This document shows, in pieces, positions 13,500-24,742 of a stretch of DNA of 64,000 bases. Position 1 is the first letter of the stretch. Every line of letters begins with the position of its first letter. The stretch is from Monosporascus cannonballus. Taxonomy: Eukaryota; Ascomycota; Sordariomycetes; Xylariales. The notes beneath the pieces are model-generated. The model worked only from the letters and a program-made list of their open reading frames with translations. It was not told where the DNA came from and made no database searches. Both the position numbers and the translations under genes were made by a program. Where the stretch lies: assembly GCA_004154925.1 (NCBI GenBank), contig QJNS01000038.1, positions 342,229 through 406,228 of the forward strand, in the 5' to 3' direction.

Positions 13500-14886
13500 A
13501 TATTTTCGTCGTCGACAATATATGGTATATATTCTGGCGTATTTATCAGGGGTTCCCAAATCAATTTCTTTTATTTAATTTTAGTATTTACGTAATTATT
13601 CTTATAATACTTTTTATTATATTTATAATATTTATTAAGCTAATTTTGTGGCTTTTTGTATTTTTCGTTAAATTTTTTATTATAATAATCCTTATTGGAC
13701 CTTTTGTTATAAGAGGCCTGGTACGTACTTAGGCTGAATTATGTTAATAAGTTTATTTCCATCCTTTTAACTTTTTCGAAATTATCCTTTAGTTATTGGT
13801 TTTTAATTATTTTAACGGAAATTTTTAGATGCCTTATATTATGCTCTCTTATGTTTCATCTTATTGCAATTATAGTATTTAATTTGACTTTAATGTTTTT
13901 TTATAAATAATCTTTAATTTTATAAGTCCTGGGTTTATGCCGTAAAAAATGTTATTACGTCGAAAAGCGTTAATATTAGCCGTATATCGGGGTTTATTAT
14001 TATTTTTTCCTTTAATACTTTTAATATATTATATATATTGTCGATTGTTAATCTTAACTTCTATAACGATACAATCCGATAAATATTTAAGCCGATTAAA
14101 TTTGAAAAGTTTTCCTATATTTTTTAGCTTGTCGAAAAATTTAATTATTAATATCTTTTATTTTTAATTTAGTTTTATAGCTAATTAAATTAACGTATTG
14201 CCGTAATTAGATATTAATTTTTTGTATCGTAATTACTAGATCCGTATTTCGGCTTTTGTTTTTTCGTTTATTATTTCAAAAGCTTTCGTTAATATTTATT
14301 CGAATTATTCGTAATTACTGTAAATTCGTATTACTTTTAGGTTTCGTTCTTCGATTAATAACGTAATATGTTTTTTCATAACGGGGTTAAATTAAGTAGC
14401 TGTATTCTCGGTAAATTTTTCGATTATGAATTCGATTTATACAATAAAAATAATTAGTTAAATAGGAAAATACCCGAAATATATTTGGTATTAAGTTAAG
14501 AATAATTATAACTTAATCGAAATTCCGTCCAAAAGTTCTGGCTTCAAAGGCTTAAGAACTTTTTTTTAGTTTTTTAGTGGAATTTAATTAAATAACTTGG
14601 TTTATTCGAAAGAGTTTTTCGGATTCAAAGTCTTTTTTTTCTTTAAGTTTTTCATAAGTTACTTAAAGGAATATCGTAAGGTTAATATTGTTTTTTTCAA
14701 GCTAAATAATACGTTTATTTATAGCATCTAGGCGTCGAAGAACTTTTTTGTGAAAAAAAAAAGGTTTTTTTTTTCCTTTTCGGATTCTATTGCAGTGTCC
14801 GGGTTATTTAGGTTGTTTGCTAGTAGATATAATGTCGGCGATATTGTTCAAAGTTTGACGGTATTATTAAACAAAAGTTTGTAATA
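13500..14886 (-). pseudogene. Element A gag region relic
   Basis: Aligned with 28150-29448 of element B. On the minus strand near 13600-13660 are remains of a zinc knuckle, clearer in element B where FNRRRGH can be read at about 28170-28210. Gag packages retrotransposon RNA. The frame is broken throughout and the extent is approximate. Confidence 0.6.
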
Positions 14887-15308
14887 TATAACGGTTAAAG
14901 GATTTAATTAATTATTAAACCTTAATCGTACGGATTTATATTAACAAAAATATTATAAAAATTTAAATAATAAATATAATAACGTATTACGTTCCGTAAT
15001 ATCAAAAATATTTTGTGTAATAATATTATATTATAAACTAAAACTATTTAAATTAGAAAATAATGAACGTATATATCTTTTTATAAATTTTATTAAGTCC
15101 TTTAAATTACTCCGGATCTATATCGGAAAACTACATAGATCCCGTTAGATCTCTTGAATTATCCCGGATCTATACCAGATAACTGCATAGATCCCGTTAG
15201 ATCTCTTGGATCACTCCGGATCCATGTTACGTAATTTTAACCCACTTAGGTCCTGTTTCGGTTACCAAGTGACCGTTTCTGAGACCCTTCCTTGGTCGAG
15301 TTATAACA
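14887..15308 (-). repeat. 5' LTR of element A (422 bp)
   Basis: Collinear with the left LTR, including the 52-bp array at 15092, 15144 and 15196. Minus-strand start TGTTATAACTCG. It is visibly less AT-rich over 15110-15310 than the left LTR, so RIP struck the two unequally. The right edge is fixed by the CGTTT duplication at 15309-15313. Confidence 0.9.
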
Positions 15309-15313
15309 CGTTT

Positions 15314-16909
15314 GCCGGTTTCCAACCGATATACGATAAAATAATTATTCGCCAAAAGCTTAAAAGCAATTATATAATGAAATAATATTTTAACGTTAAT
15401 ATTTGAATTTTGTTTGAAATTACTTTTTATAATTTTATAATCATTAAGTAACTAATTTCTCATCGAGTTGTTATTATTTTGTAATCTTTAAATTATCCTA
15501 TTTCCTATATATATATTTAGCCTTTTTTATAATGCTATAATGTTTTGGTTACGTATTTAAAATGTATTCGGGGTTTTAATATGTTGTATTCGGCCGGCCA
15601 GCCTTTTTATTTAATTAAGTATTTGCGTTATTTCCGGTTATTTCGGTAACGGATAATATCCTTTATTACTTATTTTTCTTATTTTTTTTACTAGGTTTGG
15701 TAACGTTATTTAAACGTTACCTGGTTTCTGATTATGGTATAATTTTAATAAAGATATCGAGAATATATTATGAATCTGCTAATATTAAAAAAAAAAAAAC
15801 TTTGTACCTTTAAAAGCTTATTTGCTTTTTAATTATAATTTAGATATAAATAAATGCGAGCGTTTTATTTTTAAACTTAAAAATATTAATTAATAAATTT
15901 ATTTATTGCCTTAATTGAAATTCTGTAAACGTATAGCACTGATTATAATATTTCTTTTAGGTTGTCGTTATTTCTTTTTCTTAATATTCGTATATTATTT
16001 AACGAATAATTGCAATTTCTTCGAAATGTTTTTTAATGTCTTATATTTATCTCTTAAACCTTTATAGAAAATATTTTACCATTTTTGGATAGTAGCTATA
16101 TAAGGTGTAAGATAATGGATAGCTGCCAGATGGTGGATTTATATTAGTAAGTAGGTTTGTAGCTCCGGTAGCTGGTCGGCTACCAGCCTTATCCTTATAT
16201 GAGCTATATTTTCATAATTACTTCCCTTTTCTAAGCTGTTAATCCCTAATAGCATTATTATTAATTTAATATAACCCGTTTTGCAAATCTGATTAAGTAT
16301 GCTTGCCGATAATTTACCGTTATATTATGTTATAAGTAATTATCGTAATAATTAAAACGTACTATATTACGTAATTAATTATGTTCCGCCTAATTTCCTA
16401 TTATAACTCGTTCTTTAACCTTATTTTGTTTATCTTTTCTTCTTTTCTCTTTCGTACCTATATCTTTATTCTTTTTGCATTCGCGTTCCGTTCGGTTTCT
16501 TGTTTTTCTTTATTCTTATTTCGCCTTTTTCGTTTATTTTGCATATTATCTCCGTTCGTCATATTTTTCTCGTAAGAAATTCCCAAAAAAATGGTATTTT
16601 AACATTAATAAGAATTAGGATTTCCTTTAGCGCCATTCTTTCGACGTTAACGATAAGATAAATACCAGTTATATTACGAGCGGCAATAAACCGCATTATA
16701 TTTACATAATACAGCGTTATTTTAATTATAATACGGTTTGTATTTAAGTTTCGGACGCCTTAAATTACGTCGTAACTAATTATGATTATAAGATTTTTTG
16801 CGTAATAAATAATTATTCTTAATATTCTTAATATTATTATTTGATTTCCGTTCAAATTCCGATCGTCCTTACAAGTATTGCCCAAATAATTTCTTAATTC
16901 GGTACCGAT
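15314..16909. repeat. RIPed DNA, no identifiable element
   Basis: AT-rich with patches of higher GC near 16090-16260. No LTR, RT or transposase motif was readable. The plus-strand open frame 16381-16575 is Phe/Leu/Ser-rich and looks like chance. Confidence 0.5.
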
Positions 16910-17355
16910 AATTAGGAATTAATTAACGAATTCGAAAAAGCTTATATTACGAGTACCTAATACGAACGTTCCGACGTAATTGCGATCGGTTATCGATTCG
17001 ACATTTTTCGTAAGGCCGAATTTGCTCTTAACGTAATTATTATTAACGAATATTGTTTTTTAATATAACAAAAATCGATTGTTAATCGTCCGTTATAGTT
17101 ACGGAAATCCAATTTTAATACCGTTTTATAAATTTACATACCTAAGTCCTTTTTATAAGTATTATCATCTTTTTTCTATTATTTCGTAATTAATCTTCGA
17201 TTAAACGTAATTTTAAGGTATTTCTATAAATAAAGCAACCTTTAAAGGCCGTTATATTATTACGCTCTTTACTTACGAATATTTTCCGTCCGTTTTCCGA
17301 TATCTTAACGAAAATTTAATATTTATTAATAACCATAATTAAAAAACGGTTTTTT
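16910..17355. repeat. Repeat 'D', copy 2
   Basis: Second copy of the sequence at 7446-7885. Reading on the plus strand, about 16965-17050 is open and includes DVIAIGYRFDIFRKAEFALN, which may be a relic protein frame. It abuts the truncated 3' end of element B. Confidence 0.6.
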
Positions 17356-17539
17356 CGAATACGTCGTTAGCGTTAATATTATTAGTTATAGGGCGCGAAA
17401 TTTGTAAATCGTACTTTTTAATTACTGGATAAGTTTCCCAAATTTGTATTATAAGAGATAAAATCCGTTATGGTTATTTAGGTTGCTAGAGGTATGGATG
17501 TTATTAACTAAAGCGCCGTAGGCTCTTTGGATGATATGG

Positions 17540-18354
17540 ACTAGGGCGCGATTATTTCCGGTAGTTCCGTTGTTACTGGTAAAAGTTTTTTAATAGACGT
17601 TAGGCGCCAATAAGATTTTTGGCGGGTTTTCAGGTATTTTCGAAATCCGGGTATTTTTTCCATTTGATTAAGTACTGGGTAAATCCGTTTTGTTTTCGCA
17701 TATCGAATATCTTTTCCATTTCGTACTCTTATTCGTTTTTTATTTCTATATCGTTTTGTACCGTATGCACTTTAATTATATTTGCTATTAATTCGAATAA
17801 AAAAACGTAAAAAATTGAATAAATTTTAACTTTTGATAAATATTCCAATTAATATTTGTTTTTTAAGATTTTCTTCGTGATTTTATATAGACCGATATAT
17901 TTAAAGTTAAGTTTTTTGTTTAATCGCTTTGTTTAAATATTTTTGGTAATAAGGAAAACCATTTTTTTTAAAAGTTAATCTTTTTAACCTTTTTTGGTTA
18001 TAATATTTGCTTATTTAATTACGTACGAATTTTAATTCCGTTTTTATTTTTTAATATAATTATCGTAATTATTTTAATGTAAAAATTGTTTTAATATTAA
18101 TTGGACCGTCGTTATATATTTTTCTATAAATATTTAAAATAAAACCAAAATTTATATTTATAAATATTATTTTGATATTTTTATAATAGCTAGTATTATT
18201 AGTTAATTATATAATTAATAGTTTTTTAACCTAGTTATTTTATTCGTAATTAATGTAATATCGTAAGTAGGTTTTTAAGATTTAATTTGTTCTTTTTGTT
18301 TATTTATTCGTTTAAGGTTTAAATACGTTAAATAATTTGTAATTTAAGCCGATT
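17540..18354 (-). pseudogene. Element B pol, downstream part: integrase tail and chromodomain
   Basis: Minus-strand frame at 17612-17728 reads EYEMEKIFDMRKQNG, QYLIKWKKYPDFENT, then TGA and KPAKNL. This is a clear chromodomain of the retrotransposon type, with the conserved Trp of ENTWEP changed to TGA (17630-17632). Upstream on the minus strand, about 17885-17925 keeps the integrase tail LNFKYIGLYKI. It is separated from the rest of pol by element C. Confidence 0.88.
18350..18354. repeat. Target duplication CGATT, left copy (element C)
   Basis: CGATT at 18350-18354 and again at 24743-24747 flank element C exactly. The unoccupied site in element A (about 10060-10070, GGCCGATTTATATTATT) has one copy. 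Confidence 0.93.
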
Positions 18355-18542
18355 TGTAAAAGGCTTCACCTGAGCGGTCTGTAATCAGTTGCTAATAAGA
18401 GTTTATTTTTTAGCTAAAGAAAAAAGAAAGGGAAGATGAAAATACAATTATGTATGTTTGCATATAAGGCGCTGCGCTAATGCTGCTTAGTACCGGCGTT
18501 TATCCGGTGCTCTATAATAGAGCTCTATACAGCCCCATCATA
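18355..18542 (-). repeat. 3' LTR of element C (188 bp)
   Basis: Plus strand TGTAAAAGGCTTC...CCCCATCATA; minus orientation reads TG...CA after RIP reversal. It retains more G+C than its partner at 24555-24742. Confidence 0.92.
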
Positions 18543-18560
18543 TTACCTCCTACCTTTCCC
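18543..18560 (-). other. Polypurine tract, element C
   Basis: The plus strand TTACCTCCTACCTTTCCC is a minus-strand purine run directly adjoining the 3' LTR. It confirms minus orientation. Confidence 0.85.
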
Positions 18561-18699
18561 AAAAAAGGTTAGCTTATCGCAGGATCAGTGATTGCGCTAA
18601 TCCTTAGCTTCTAATTGGTCCGAAATTCGGAAATTTGTCGACTTCCGAACTAGGCTTAGCTTAGATGGCTGATTATGGGCTAATTATGCGTTAAGCAGG

Positions 18700-19330
18700 C
18701 CCATATATAAAAACGCGCCTACGCTCTCACTCGTTTTAGCTTTTCCTTCCCATAATAATAACCCAATTCGGTAAGTTCGCTTTCTCTGCGCACCTTCCAT
18801 ATTGCTTCCTTGCCGCTAACCCTGGCTTAATGGCCATCCGTACCTAGGAAAAAGCGGGTACCAAAGCGTTACGTTCGCGCTCTAAGTTTTTATACGTCGT
18901 TCGTTCCGATATAAATTTACGCCCCTAGTTTTTGGCTTATGCGCTGCTTATATATAGGTTAGGCTGCCGGTTCTGCCGCTCCTTCCGCCCAGCATAATAA
19001 AAAACGTATTAAGCATAAAAATAACAAATTTTGTTATATAAATTCTTCTTATGATATTTTCGTGCCTTTCTCGCGTTACTTATTAATTTACGTTATAGGC
19101 TAAATTAATAGCCATTAATAATCGTATTATTAACGTTTTTGAAAACCTCGTAATCGTAACTTAAGTAATTAAGGAAAAAATCCCGGTTTTATCGGAATTT
19201 AATATAAATAAGGCCAAATAATTATGCGTTTTAAATACGCAATTCTCGCATAATATTAACGATGCAAATATATAAAGTAAATCGTTAAATTTATAAATTT
19301 TTAAAAAAAATAATTAAATAATTTCGTAAT
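18700..19330 (+). pseudogene. Plus-strand (antisense) accessory gene relic in element C
   Basis: A less-RIPed segment with gene-like order on the plus strand: TATATAA at 18704-18710, a pyrimidine-rich leader with AATAACCCAATTCG (ATG to ATA would remove the start), a GTAAGT donor at 18771, a GCTAAC branch site at about 18815, and CTTAA where CTTAG would be an acceptor. Downstream frames stay open apart from Gln-derivable stops: AIRT-stop-EKAGTKALRSRSK at ~18833, and about 19099-19270 reading AKLIAINNRIINVFENLVIV onward with only TAA stops. These two blocks are in different frames, so an intron or indel lies between. It sits between the polypurine tract and the integrase, opposite to pol, as in element A. 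Product unknown. Confidence 0.45.
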
Positions 19331-19479
19331 TAATTATATTATTTTTATAATTTTCAATTTCTTTTTAATATGTTTTATTTGTAAATAACCGAAACGTTAT
19401 TTAACGCTTATTTATAAATTATATAAAATTATTTTTAAATAGTTTCTTCAAATTTTCTATATTGCTTATATATTGCGTG

Positions 19480-22260
19480 GCTAATATTTTTAAGTTAGAT
19501 TTTTATCCGTCTGCTTTCGGGTAATACGTTAAATTTGAGATTTATTATTAATAACTATATTACCGTATTTTTTTTCGAATTATTATAAAGTTTCCGTATT
19601 TATAAATTTTTCGAATAATTCCTAAATCGGTTTTATATAACTTAATTACTTTACTTGGATTTGACGTATAAAGCTTTTTTTTATTTTTTTAATCCGGGCT
19701 TAAAAATATTTTCGGTTTTAAATTTTAATTTATTATTTTCTTTAAGAATAATAAAAAGGGGTTACGTATTTACGTTAATTTGGAATAATAAAAAATTACG
19801 GTTTATATACTTTAATAAATTAATGTAAAAATACTTATAAATTTTTTTAAATATATTTAATTTAGTAACGTAAAAATTAATTACTTTAATTACTTAATAT
19901 TTAGCTTAAAATTACCTTAATTTTTTCGATAACGAAAAAGTAATAATATTTTTAAGAATAATTAGATTTTATTATTAATTTTGTATTTTTTCGCGGAAAA
20001 ATAATATTTATTCGTTATTTTCTTTTAGGTTTGCTAGGCCGCTACCATTGCGGCTTAAGCGAATTCCGTATCTTTTCGTAATTTCCTAACGAAATTTTCC
20101 GTTTTTATACGTAAACTTTACTTAATTGCCGAATTATTTTTTATTTAAAGAATCGAGTTAATATAATATCTATAAAATAAAAAAAATTAATCTTACCGAA
20201 ATTCTATTTCGGTTATTAATTACGAATGTTACCTCCGCAAAAAATTTACTTTTTTTTATTATAAGTACGTTACGAAAATTCGTAAATAAATTAATACCTT
20301 CTAATTAACCTTTTTTATAATATTATTAATTTCTGGGTAATATACTGTAAAAAGGCATTATTTTATTTTTATTAATTTGCAAAATTTGGTCTAAAATTTC
20401 CTTACCTAATTAATTTCTTTATTATTTATAATAACCTTAAGGAAAATATAAAATTTTTAATATATTTTTACGAATATTTCCGTATATATTTTTGCATTTA
20501 TCGTATATATCGTTTTTAAAATTATTATTTTAAATAATCGATTTATTATATTTATTAAAAAATATAAATCGTATTTAAAAACGGTTAATAAATTAGTTAT
20601 AAAATCGATCGATAACTTATTATAAAATTATTCGGGAACCGGAAATAATTTTAATAACTTTTCTTTTTATTTTTTCATAAGTTTTTATGGCTATATACGT
20701 CGTAATTCTTATAAAATTACCTTATTATACGATATATATTCGGCTAGAAAAAGATTTTCGAAAATATCGTTATCGTAACCTTTTTATTTGGGTAACCTAT
20801 TATATAAAAATTGTAAGTATTTTATATTAAGACTATTTTAAATAATTTTTAATTTAAGATTTAAAAATATTTCCGAAATTAAAAAAAACCTTTAATATCC
20901 AAAATATATTCCGTAATCGATATTAATAATTTTAATTTTATAAGAAAATTCCGTTTCCTTTTTATAATGGCCTTAATAATATGGTTATAATTTTTATCAT
21001 ATTTTAACGTTACGTTTTAAAGCTTTTAAAAATTTTCATAATATTAAAATATTTATGTTTTTCGAAATAACCCGTTATTTTTAATTTTAATATTATTAAT
21101 TATTATTGTATTTTCGGCATATTTTTAATATTTCGTAAATAATATAAATAAGTATTTATTTTTTTATTAATTAAAATTTCCGTACGGTTTTCCAATTATC
21201 GTTTTCTTTTATAAACATATTTTATTTTTTGCGCAAAAATATATCGGCCTTAATATTTAAACGGGCGGTACGGAATTCGAAATAAAAATTAAAATAAAAT
21301 AACTTTTTTAATTATTTTATTTAATATTTATTTAAGTTTTTAATAATTATAAAATATTTTAAATTTTTATAATTAATAATAATCTTAAATAAGATTATTG
21401 CGTTACGCAATTTTATATCTTATATTTTTAAATAACTTATTACCGTTAAAAATTCCTTATTATGTATTTTATAATTAATTTTAACGGGATTTAAATTTTT
21501 GAAATAATAAATAACCGGACGTAATATTCTTAACTTATTAACCTAAAATAAATAATTTATTTTTAATATTATAAGTTTTTCGAGATTTTATTATATTAAA
21601 ATCGGTTCCGTTATAAAGGCGCTTTTAAAACGTTCGAACGTTATTTGTTTTTCCCTCTAACGGAATAAGGTTTTTTCCGGGTTAAAACTATTAACGGTAC
21701 CGATATATCCGCATAATGGGCTATAAAATCGCGGTAAAAATTTGCGAACCTCAAAAAAATTCGGATTCCCTTAAACGTTTTGGGAATTTCCCACTTTTTA
21801 ATTACGCGCAATTTCTTAGGGTCTATTTATATCTCCTTTTGGGCGTCTAAAATAAATCCAGAATATTTTATTATTTTCACGGCAAATTTGCATTTAAAAA
21901 TATTCAAACTTAAATCCGTTTTTCTTAAGCGGCTTAGGACCTTTTTTATTTTTTACATATAATTTTCCTTGGATCCAGAAGAAAAAATAAGAATATCGTC
22001 TATATACGCTAAGTAAAAAACGTCGAAATTTTTCTTTAGGACCTTATTAACGTATCGCTGGAAAATCGTAAAAATCCTGTATAAATTAAACGGTATTACC
22101 AGCTATTTGTATAAGCCGATATATATTCGGGATATTGTTTTTTATTTATTTTTTTCCTTAATTTTAATTTTATAAAATGTTATTCGGACGTTTACTTTCG
22201 TAAACCATTTAACGTAAGAAAATAACTTTAAGATTTTCGAGATAAGAGGTAAAAAATAAC
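19480..22260 (-). pseudogene. Element C pol relic (RT to integrase)
   Basis: Minus strand. The reverse transcriptase active-site box at about 21960-22028 is nearly intact: FDVFYLAYIDDILIFSSGS. It is followed at 21780-21960 by the family thumb region (VLRRLRKTDLSLN, KYSGFILD, IDPKKLRVIKKWEIPKTFK) and at ~21720-21780 by FLRFANFYRDFI. The integrase end motif is at 19501-19540, YYPKADG followed by stop where TDGQ is usual. This is unmistakably Ty3/gypsy. Stops show it is dead. Confidence 0.92.
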
Positions 22261-24554
22261 GGTTTTTTCGGTTATTATATTTAACGCTTAATAATCGTAA
22301 CAAAAACGTAATTCTCCTTTAAGTTTCTTTATAAATGAAACCAGAACCCTTATAGACGAATTATTTACGCAGATATACCTTTTATTTAAAATTTCTGTTA
22401 AGGTTTTCCTTAAAATTAACAGCTTTTTTTTAATTATACCATATAAGGGCCCCTATAATGCTAACATTTTCCTTTTTATTTCGTTTCTGTATAATAAAAT
22501 CGCATAATTTACTCCGGGGCAAGGTAAAAATAAAACGTTACCTAGTTTTTTATCGAATAACTTCCGAAACGTTTTTAATTTAAACGGAAATTTTTCGTTA
22601 ATTTTCATTTTTTTCTTAGGCGTTAACGCCTTATTAATATCGGCTAAAATAACTGAAAATAATTAAACTTTTTATTTAATCCCTTTAATTTTTTTCATCC
22701 TTCAAAATTCCGCCCCGAAAACGGCAACTAAAATTTTTTTATCTTACAAATTATTCGTACGTTATTTTCTTAAATTTCGTATCCTTTTTTATAAACCCTT
22801 ATATAATTTACTGCGCTTATTGTCAAAAAGTGCTTTTGCGTTACATATATAACGTCGTAACGTTTTATTTAAGGTTTTCCCAAAATCAGAAAGTAATTAA
22901 GGCCATTAATAATATATACAAATATCTTAATTTTGAAACCGTTAATATTTATCTTTATATATATTATTTTCTTAATTTTTCCTCGCCGTTATCGGCTTCT
23001 TTTTCAAACCTTTTTTAATTTGCGTAATTTTATTAAAATATGTGGCAATTGTAAGCATTTTACGAATGTTTCGTTTATTATGATAAAATATTTACATTTT
23101 TAATTAACAAAACTTTTTATAAATTTTTTAAAATTAATGTACATATTGATAATAAATAAAATACCGTCTATATTTTATTTCGCAACTTTTATCTCGGCTT
23201 AGGTCGCTTTTCGTTTTTAAACGTATTAATATTTAAAAATTATTTTTTTCTCTTTTCGCTTTCAAATTCCAACCTTTCGTTTTTATACGTTCCTAACGAA
23301 TTAATCCCTTTTTGCGGTTTTTTTATTAATAAAAACGGATAACGGTTCGCCTTATAATTAAAACGCCTATAATATAAGTAAAGGCTTTTTATTTTATAAA
23401 CGTTTCGTTCCTTTTAAATTACTTTTCGCGCGTACTATTTCGGCGTTAAGGGTAAAATTTAAGGTCCTTATTTTTACCGTTCTACTACCGAAATACCCGT
23501 TATACTTATATCGTTATCTAAGTCATTTCTTACTTAATTATTACCGCTTAATTAAATTACTGGAAAATTATTTATTCTTTTTTGTTGCGTTATTTTTTTA
23601 AGACGTCCGGCAATTTCCATCATTTTATTTACCCATACGTTATAACTTTTAAAAAGGTTCATTAAAATTAAAACTTAAATAAGCTTTTTATTTAATATTT
23701 CTTTTAAAAACGTAAATTTCGCTTCTGTTAATCAAATAATCCTTTTCGTATTTGCTAATATTTTTTCGAATAAAAAATAAAATAACGAAAATTTTGCGTT
23801 ATTAATTTACCTTAAGTTTCGAAAATATTTGGTTATCTTTACCTTTTTATGCTAATTATTATATTATTCGTATAATACCTAAAGGAAATTAATAAAGTTA
23901 TAAGTACTATTTAGGTTTCCGGTAATATAATAAATAATAACCGTACGTTATATATTAGTTTCGAACATTTCGTATATGGCATAAAATTGTTTACAAACTC
24001 CTTTTACGAAAATAACGTTTATCTCGAATTTATAAATTATGAATACGTATTATCCGGGGAATTTCTTTTTTGTCCCGTCGAACTTCTCCGGCCAAAATAA
24101 CGGCTTCCACTTAGCTCCTGTTATTAATTCGGTCGTTCGAACTATTTTTGCAAAATAACCTAATTATGTTTTCGATCGTTACTAAATCGAAAAAAATAGG
24201 TATTCGTAAGGGTTATTATATTCCAAATTTGTAATTAAATAATAAATTTCTGCTAAGTAATTAAGCCATTTTTAATCTGCTCGGCCGTTTATATTAGTTC
24301 CTTATTTACCCTATGCTGTGTTTTTATATGTTTACGGAACTGGGCTACCTTTTTTTTGCTTTCCTTAAATTGGTAACTTATGTACTACTCTATAGCCGCT
24401 ATTAAACTTATTAAGGTTTCCGTTATAACGCTAAATACCTTCTATAACTTTGGATCGATAAGGGCCCTTTATTAGGCCCTTTAAGGAACGTTCGAAAATT
24501 TTAACATTTAATCCCGAACGTCTTTTGCTTTGCTAAATAATAAGCTAGAAAATA
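22261..24554 (-). repeat. Element C 5' internal region (protease/gag expected)
   Basis: The stretch between the RT and the 5' LTR of element C. In this family it should hold gag and protease, but no motif could be read with confidence. AT-rich with scattered less-mutated patches near 24050-24500. Confidence 0.5.
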
Positions 24555-24742
24555 TATAAAAGGCTTTACCTAAATAATTTGTAATCAGTTGCTAATAAAA
24601 GTTTATTTTCTAACTAAAGAAAAAAGAAAGGGAAAATGAAAATACAGTTATATATGTTCGCATATAAGGCGCTGCGTTAGTGCTGCTTGGTACCGGCGTT
24701 TGTCCGGTGCTCTATAATAGGGCTCTATACAGCCCCATCACA
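24555..24742 (-). repeat. 5' LTR of element C (188 bp)
   Basis: Matches 18355-18542 in length and sequence, with RIP transitions such as TATAAAAGG for TGTAAAAGG. The outer edge is set by CGATT at 24743-24747. Confidence 0.92.

Larger units (their letters stand above)
8219..15308 (-). mobile_element. Element A: complete RIPed Ty3/gypsy chromovirus, ~7.1 kb
   Basis: A full-length LTR retrotransposon on the minus strand. It is bounded by two 422-bp LTRs (8219-8640 and 14887-15308) that stay collinear without an indel, and by CGTTT target duplications. Order along the element, right to left: 5' LTR, gag with zinc-knuckle relic (~13.6 kb), reverse transcriptase (~11.5 kb), integrase core (10115-10324), the TKRP/IGP integrase tail (~9.58-9.70 kb), chromodomain (~9.33-9.40 kb), polypurine tract (8641-8657), 3' LTR. 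The order RT then IN defines Ty3/gypsy, and the chromodomain places it among chromoviruses. It cannot be autonomous: stops fill every frame. It is inserted in older repeat DNA and itself carries a 120-bp insertion at 12288-12407. Confidence 0.93.
18355..24742 (-). mobile_element. Element C: nested Ty3/gypsy retrotransposon, 6.4 kb
   Basis: Two 188-bp LTRs (18355-18542 and 24555-24742), perfect CGATT target duplications, and a minus-strand polypurine tract beside the left LTR. Pol motifs are on the minus strand in Ty3/gypsy order: RT at about 21.7-22.3 kb, integrase at about 19.5-20 kb. LTRs differ almost only by transitions. Overall less degraded near the left end (18360-18960). It inserted into element B's integrase, so it is younger than B. 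Confidence 0.94.

Noticed and set aside
16381..16575. Phe/Leu/Ser-rich frame resembling a membrane peptide
   Set aside because: Chance frame in RIPed DNA; no homologous copy keeps it open.
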